Assembly (NCBI GenBank): GCA_019232735.1
Contig: JAFANL010000137.1
Coordinates: forward strand, 1-6,630
Length of the DNA stretch: 6,630 bases
Direction of reading: 5' to 3'
DNA from: Aquitalea sp.
Lineage (GTDB): Bacteria; Pseudomonadota; Gammaproteobacteria; Burkholderiales; Chromobacteriaceae
Of this stretch, positions 6,236 to 6,630 are shown one piece after another. Under the pieces are notes generated by a model. That model was not told where the DNA came from, searched no databases, and was given only the letters and a program-made list of their open reading frames with translations. Position 1 is the first letter of the stretch. The number at the start of each line of letters is the position of its first letter. The translations under genes were made by a program, and so were the position numbers.

Positions 6236-6595
6236 TTCATCCCCTCTGAGCAAAACAACACCGGCCCCTGCGCCCCGGCACTGCGATGGTATTGATGGCC
6301 AGCTTACCCTGTGCCGGGCAGCGGCCGTCTTTTTGTTGCGCAGCAGACACAATATGTCACCGCTCAGGCGGACGGCAGCAATGGCAGTGACTTTACGCTG
6401 ATCACAGGCCGTTGCCACGTCCACCGCGTCCATGCCGACAAGGCTGAGACACCCTGGCTGCGCACATGTGCTGCGGGGCCTGGCGGGGGACCGTATCAGC
6501 GTCCTGAATGATCGCGGTCACACCCCATCACCAAGGAAAAGTACGCCAACATTGCCACGCCACATTCCATGACAAAGGAGTAACACTTAGAATCA
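6236..6595. other. Intergenic region with inverted repeats, no convincing gene
   Basis: These 360 bases separate the DUF3298-like gene from the right-edge ORF. Six-frame reading gives only short frames without family resemblance or good ribosome binding sites. Visible structure: an 8-base inverted repeat CCCGGCAC (6274-6281) / GTGCCGGG (6311-6318) with a 29-base loop; GACA-N5-TGTC (6346-6358); and the palindrome GCACATGTGC (6462-6471). The promoter of the minus-strand gene should be here, but no box pair stands out. The repeats could be regulator sites or chance. Confidence 0.5.
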
Positions 6596-6630
6596 ATGAG
6601 CGATCCACCATTGCCATCCACCTTGCTGGC
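6596..6630 (+). CDS. Possible start of a plus-strand gene, cut by window edge
   Basis: ATG 6596 opens a frame reading MSDPPLPSTLLA to the window edge, preceded by an in-frame TAA at 6581. AAGGAG at 6575-6580 is a strong Shine-Dalgarno-like sequence but lies 15 bases upstream of the ATG, further than usual. Twelve residues are too few to identify a family. It may be a true N-terminus or a chance ORF. Confidence 0.35.
   Translation, partial: MSDPPLPSTLL

Noticed and set aside
6311..6336. GC-rich stretch followed by TTTTT, resembling a plus-strand terminator
   Set aside because: Only a 4-bp stem (GCCG/CGGC) can be drawn next to the T-run, with extra bases between, and no plus-strand gene ends nearby.
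6236..6433. 66-codon in-frame N-terminal extension of the secreted protein
   Set aside because: It would place the signal peptide in the middle of the protein, while ATG 6235 has a good ribosome site (GAGGGG) and starts exactly at the signal peptide.

Overview
The window looks like ordinary chromosomal DNA from a GC-rich betaproteobacterium. The order Neisseriales / family Chromobacteriaceae (Chromobacterium, Aquitalea, Vogesella) is my best guess, based on protein style, GC-rich codon use and gene arrangement; I could not test it by searching. Nearly everything from the left edge to about position 4532 concerns vitamin B12 (cobalamin). No mobile element, CRISPR array, tRNA or rRNA is visible.

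Left part, minus strand: positions 1-1605 are the N-terminal 535 codons of an outer-membrane TonB-dependent receptor of the BtuB type. The gene runs off the left edge. Its long 5' leader carries a well-conserved cobalamin riboswitch (about 1793-1961), preceded by a perfect TATAAT -10 box. Between aptamer and start codon lies a structure that can mask the ribosome binding site (1610-1667). The receptor is therefore expected to be shut off when cobalamin is plentiful.

Centre, plus strand: the divergent operon cobT-cobC-cobS (2132-4532) has overlapping stop and start codons. CobT makes alpha-ribazole phosphate from nicotinate mononucleotide and dimethylbenzimidazole, CobC dephosphorylates it, and CobS joins alpha-ribazole to adenosylcobinamide-GDP. 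Together they build the lower (nucleotide) loop of cobalamin. CobU/CobP, which makes the GDP-activated intermediate, is not in the window. Import (receptor) and finishing (CobT/C/S) thus sit back to back and share one intergenic region of about 170 bp between the riboswitch and cobT.

Right part: a GNAT-family acetyltransferase (4616-5101, plus) follows cobS after 83 bp. It meets, stop codon against stop codon, a minus-strand gene (5102-6235) for a secreted protein with a DUF3298-like C-terminal region and four cysteines. The 360 bp upstream of that gene hold no convincing gene, only some inverted repeats. At the right edge a plus-strand ORF may begin at 6596, but only 12 codons are present.

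I see no clearly new biological system. The points most worth a second look are the proposed riboswitch expression platform, the repeat-rich cobT leader, and the uncharacterised secreted DUF3298-like protein.
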